Source: CAZAQS01 sp964486825 (GTDB lineage Bacteria; Chloroflexota; Anaerolineae; Anaerolineales; UBA4823). Taken from it: DNA of 7,627 nt. The position numbers and the translations under genes were made by a program. Below, one piece after another: positions 6,221 to 7,627 of the stretch. The DNA is taken from contig CAZAQS010000231.1 in NCBI GenBank assembly GCA_964486825.1, forward strand, positions 1 through 7,627. Direction: 5' to 3'. Each line of letters starts with the position of its first letter. Positions within the stretch are counted from its first letter, which is position 1. Below the pieces are notes generated by a model. That model was not told the DNA's origin and searched no databases. It was given only the letters and a program-made list of their open reading frames with translations.

Positions 6221-7183
6221 GTGAGCCATACTGCAGAGAAAAAACCGGGTTATATCTGGGATGTCCAGGAAATTTCGGATCAGGGAGAGCGGGTGACTCA
6301 CCTGGCGCCCGATCACGTCTTCTACGGGCACCTGTCGATTTATCACTTTGCGTTTCAGTATGTGAGAGGCGCCGCCATCCTGGATGCCGGTTCCGGAAGC
6401 GGTTACGGAAGCGCCTACCTGGCAGATTCAGGGGCAAAACACGTGACCGGGCTAGAATTAAACGCCAGGGCGGTGGAGTTCAGCCGCTATCATTTTCAAA
6501 GGCCGAACCTGGATTACCAGGTGATGGACCTGGGAGATATGCACGGGTTACCCCCGAGACATTTTGACCTTATCTTCAGCTCGAACACCCTCGAACATGT
6601 CCCGGGGATCCGCAATTTCTTCCACTCCGCCTGGGAGTTACTCAAACCTGGCGGGACTCTCTTGCTGGCGGTCCCCCCGATCACAGACCAGCGCCTCGAA
6701 TACCTGAACCTTATCAATCCCTACCACTTGCATATTTGGAGCCCCCGGCAGTGGTCCGAAGTGCTGCAGGGTTATTTTGGAGAGGTCACCCCTTATCTGC
6801 ACGGTGTTGGAGAGATCGGCCAGGATTTTGCACCCGAACATTACGGTCTTAATAAGATCAACCAGCAAAGCTTTGCCTTCAAACCCGGCACGCTCGAAGA
6901 TATGTACAAGAGTTTTACGCTGACTGCTATTTTCCTGGCCCACAGCCCCCTTCCAGAGGAGCAGATCCCGGCGCCTTCAGCTCCGATCCAATTTGTGGAT
7001 GGCTCCTACTCACGCCCGGCGGGTTATATCGACCCGCAAATCAAACATAAGCTCAGGCGGTACTTCAAAGCCGGCCAGGCCAAACCTGCCAATCTCATCA
7101 CGCGAGCCTACGCAGTATTGCGAGGTAAAGGGCTGGGCGCATTTCTTACGAGGATCGCCAGCTACCCATTTCGAAAACGCTAA
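6221..7183 (+). CDS. Class I SAM-dependent methyltransferase
   Basis: A 320-residue cytoplasmic enzyme. GTG 6221 is preferred because AAAGGA (6208-6213) lies seven bases ahead; an in-frame TTG at 6203 has only a too-close GAGG. The Rossmann SAM-binding fold is clear. Motif I is ILDAGSGSGYG (53-63), and the acidic residue after strand 2 is Glu79 in VTGLELN. Then come FDLIFSSNTLEHV (115-127) and LLKPGGTLLLAVP (140-152). This is the Methyltransf_11/25 style used on small molecules, lipids or glycans. DNA-methylase catalytic motifs (NPPY, DPPY, PCQ) are absent. The N-terminus (GERVTHLAPDHVFYGHLSIY) and C-terminal half (INPYHLHIWSPRQW; basic end) probably form the substrate side. The substrate cannot be read from sequence. 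Resemblance to glycan-associated methyltransferases would fit a nearby glycosyltransferase, but that gene is 5 kb away on the other strand. Its stop overlaps the next gene's start. Confidence 0.92.
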   Translation: MSHTAEKKPGYIWDVQEISDQGERVTHLAPDHVFYGHLSIYHFAFQYVRGAAILDAGSGSGYGSAYLADSGAKHVTGLELNARAVEFSRYHFQRPNLDYQVMDLGDMHGLPPRHFDLIFSSNTLEHVPGIRNFFHSAWELLKPGGTLLLAVPPITDQRLEYLNLINPYHLHIWSPRQWSEVLQGYFGEVTPYLHGVGEIGQDFAPEHYGLNKINQQSFAFKPGTLEDMYKSFTLTAIFLAHSPLPEEQIPAPSAPIQFVDGSYSRPAGYIDPQIKHKLRRYFKAGQAKPANLITRAYAVLRGKGLGAFLTRIASYPFRKR

Positions 7184-7627
7184 TGCATATCCTTCACGCC
7201 CATTGGATACCCCCCCGTAGCCCTGCTGAGGGCGGAGAGATGTTATTCTGGAGCGAGGATACGGACTCGCCCGCACCGGCCTGGCGGCGCGGCCGGCTGG
7301 CGGCTTCCCCACGCAGCAAAGCGCATCCCTTCTGCGGATCTGTCTCCACGCTTCGCAGTTTGTTGAAGATGCAAGGGGAAGAGAGTAATCTAGCGCTACG
7401 CTTGCCGACTACACGCAGTGGACCGTTTCCTTCACCCCTGCTCCCGCATGCCTGGGAGCTAGACCTGGAGACCCCCCCGTACCTTGCGCCGTGGACCGTG
7501 CGGGGTATCCGCCTCAGCCCTCTGCAGGCCTTCCAGGTCCTGACCCAGCAGCCAGAGCACCCACATCCTGGCTTGCGCCTGGGAGCAGACACCCACTACT
7601 GGAGCCGGGTGGCCTGGCTCTGCCAGG
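7183..7627 (+). CDS. N-terminal part of a large SNF2-type (DEAD/DEAH) helicase
   Basis: The frame opens at ATG 7183, overlapping the methyltransferase TAA as TAATG, and stays open to the right edge (148 codons). No Shine-Dalgarno sequence precedes it, so translation is likely coupled. The start MHILHAHWIPP, then GGEMLFWSED, RLPTTRSGP, PPYLAPWTVRG and GADTHYWSRVAWL match my recollection of the N-terminus of bacterial SNF2-family helicases (those with a SNF2-helicase-associated region ahead of the ATPase). In that family the opening reads roughly xILHxxWxPP...FxxWxE. The ATPase motifs that would prove it (Walker A GxGKT, DEAH, helicase C) lie outside the window, so the family call rests on N-terminal resemblance alone. 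The alternative is a conserved protein of unknown function. Two C7 runs lie in the frame (7210-7216 and 7472-7478). Confidence 0.7.
   Translation, partial: MHILHAHWIPPRSPAEGGEMLFWSEDTDSPAPAWRRGRLAASPRSKAHPFCGSVSTLRSLLKMQGEESNLALRLPTTRSGPFPSPLLPHAWELDLETPPYLAPWTVRGIRLSPLQAFQVLTQQPEHPHPGLRLGADTHYWSRVAWLCQ

Noticed and set aside
6221..7627. Methyltransferase plus SNF2 helicase as a DISARM-like defence system
   Set aside because: The methyltransferase lacks DNA-methylase motifs (NPPY, DPPY, PCQ) and looks like a small-molecule or glycan enzyme. No other DISARM component is visible.

Overview
The window looks like part of a free-living bacterial chromosome, most likely from the phylum Chloroflexota (Anaerolineae-like). 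That placement is an inference. It rests on the style of the secreted proteins (a subtilase with a VYLPF segment after the catalytic domain, and a secreted subtilase carrying LRR, FN3 and an 'IDI-x-P' end module), on the family of family-39 glycosyltransferase, and on the N-terminus of a large SNF2-type helicase. No rRNA, tRNA, CRISPR array, transposase or integrase is visible.

Layout from left to right. (1) 1-1253, minus strand: the first about 418 residues of a multi-membrane-spanning family-39 glycosyltransferase, running off the left edge. (2) 1254-1334: a short AT-rich gap with a possible promoter for that gene. (3) 1335-3214, plus strand: a decayed subtilisin-family protease gene. It has lost its 5' third (catalytic Asp and His), and an internal frame-changing deletion near 1622-1634 removed the catalytic Ser. 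The downstream plant-like leucine-rich repeats, FN3 domain and C-terminal module remain open in one long frame. (4) 3215-3355: a gap between convergent genes with a perfect 17-bp hairpin. (5) 5724-3356, minus strand: a two-gene operon of a small lipoprotein followed by an intact secreted subtilase. (6) 5725-5978: a divergent promoter region. (7) 5979 to the right edge, plus strand: a 59-residue membrane protein, a class I SAM-dependent methyltransferase, and the start of a SNF2-type helicase whose ATG overlaps the methyltransferase stop (TAATG).

The most interesting point is the operon at 3356-5724. The lipoprotein is not an arbitrary small protein. Past its lipobox cysteine it aligns by eye along almost its whole length with the prodomain of the subtilase encoded next to it, and it ends almost exactly where that prodomain ends. 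This suggests a membrane-tethered prodomain acting in trans (inhibitor or folding helper) paired with a protease that also keeps its own prodomain in cis. The right-hand plus-strand genes look like ordinary house genes. The left-hand subtilase remnant is GC-richer than its surroundings and starts abruptly, which fits either an old rearrangement or an assembly join.
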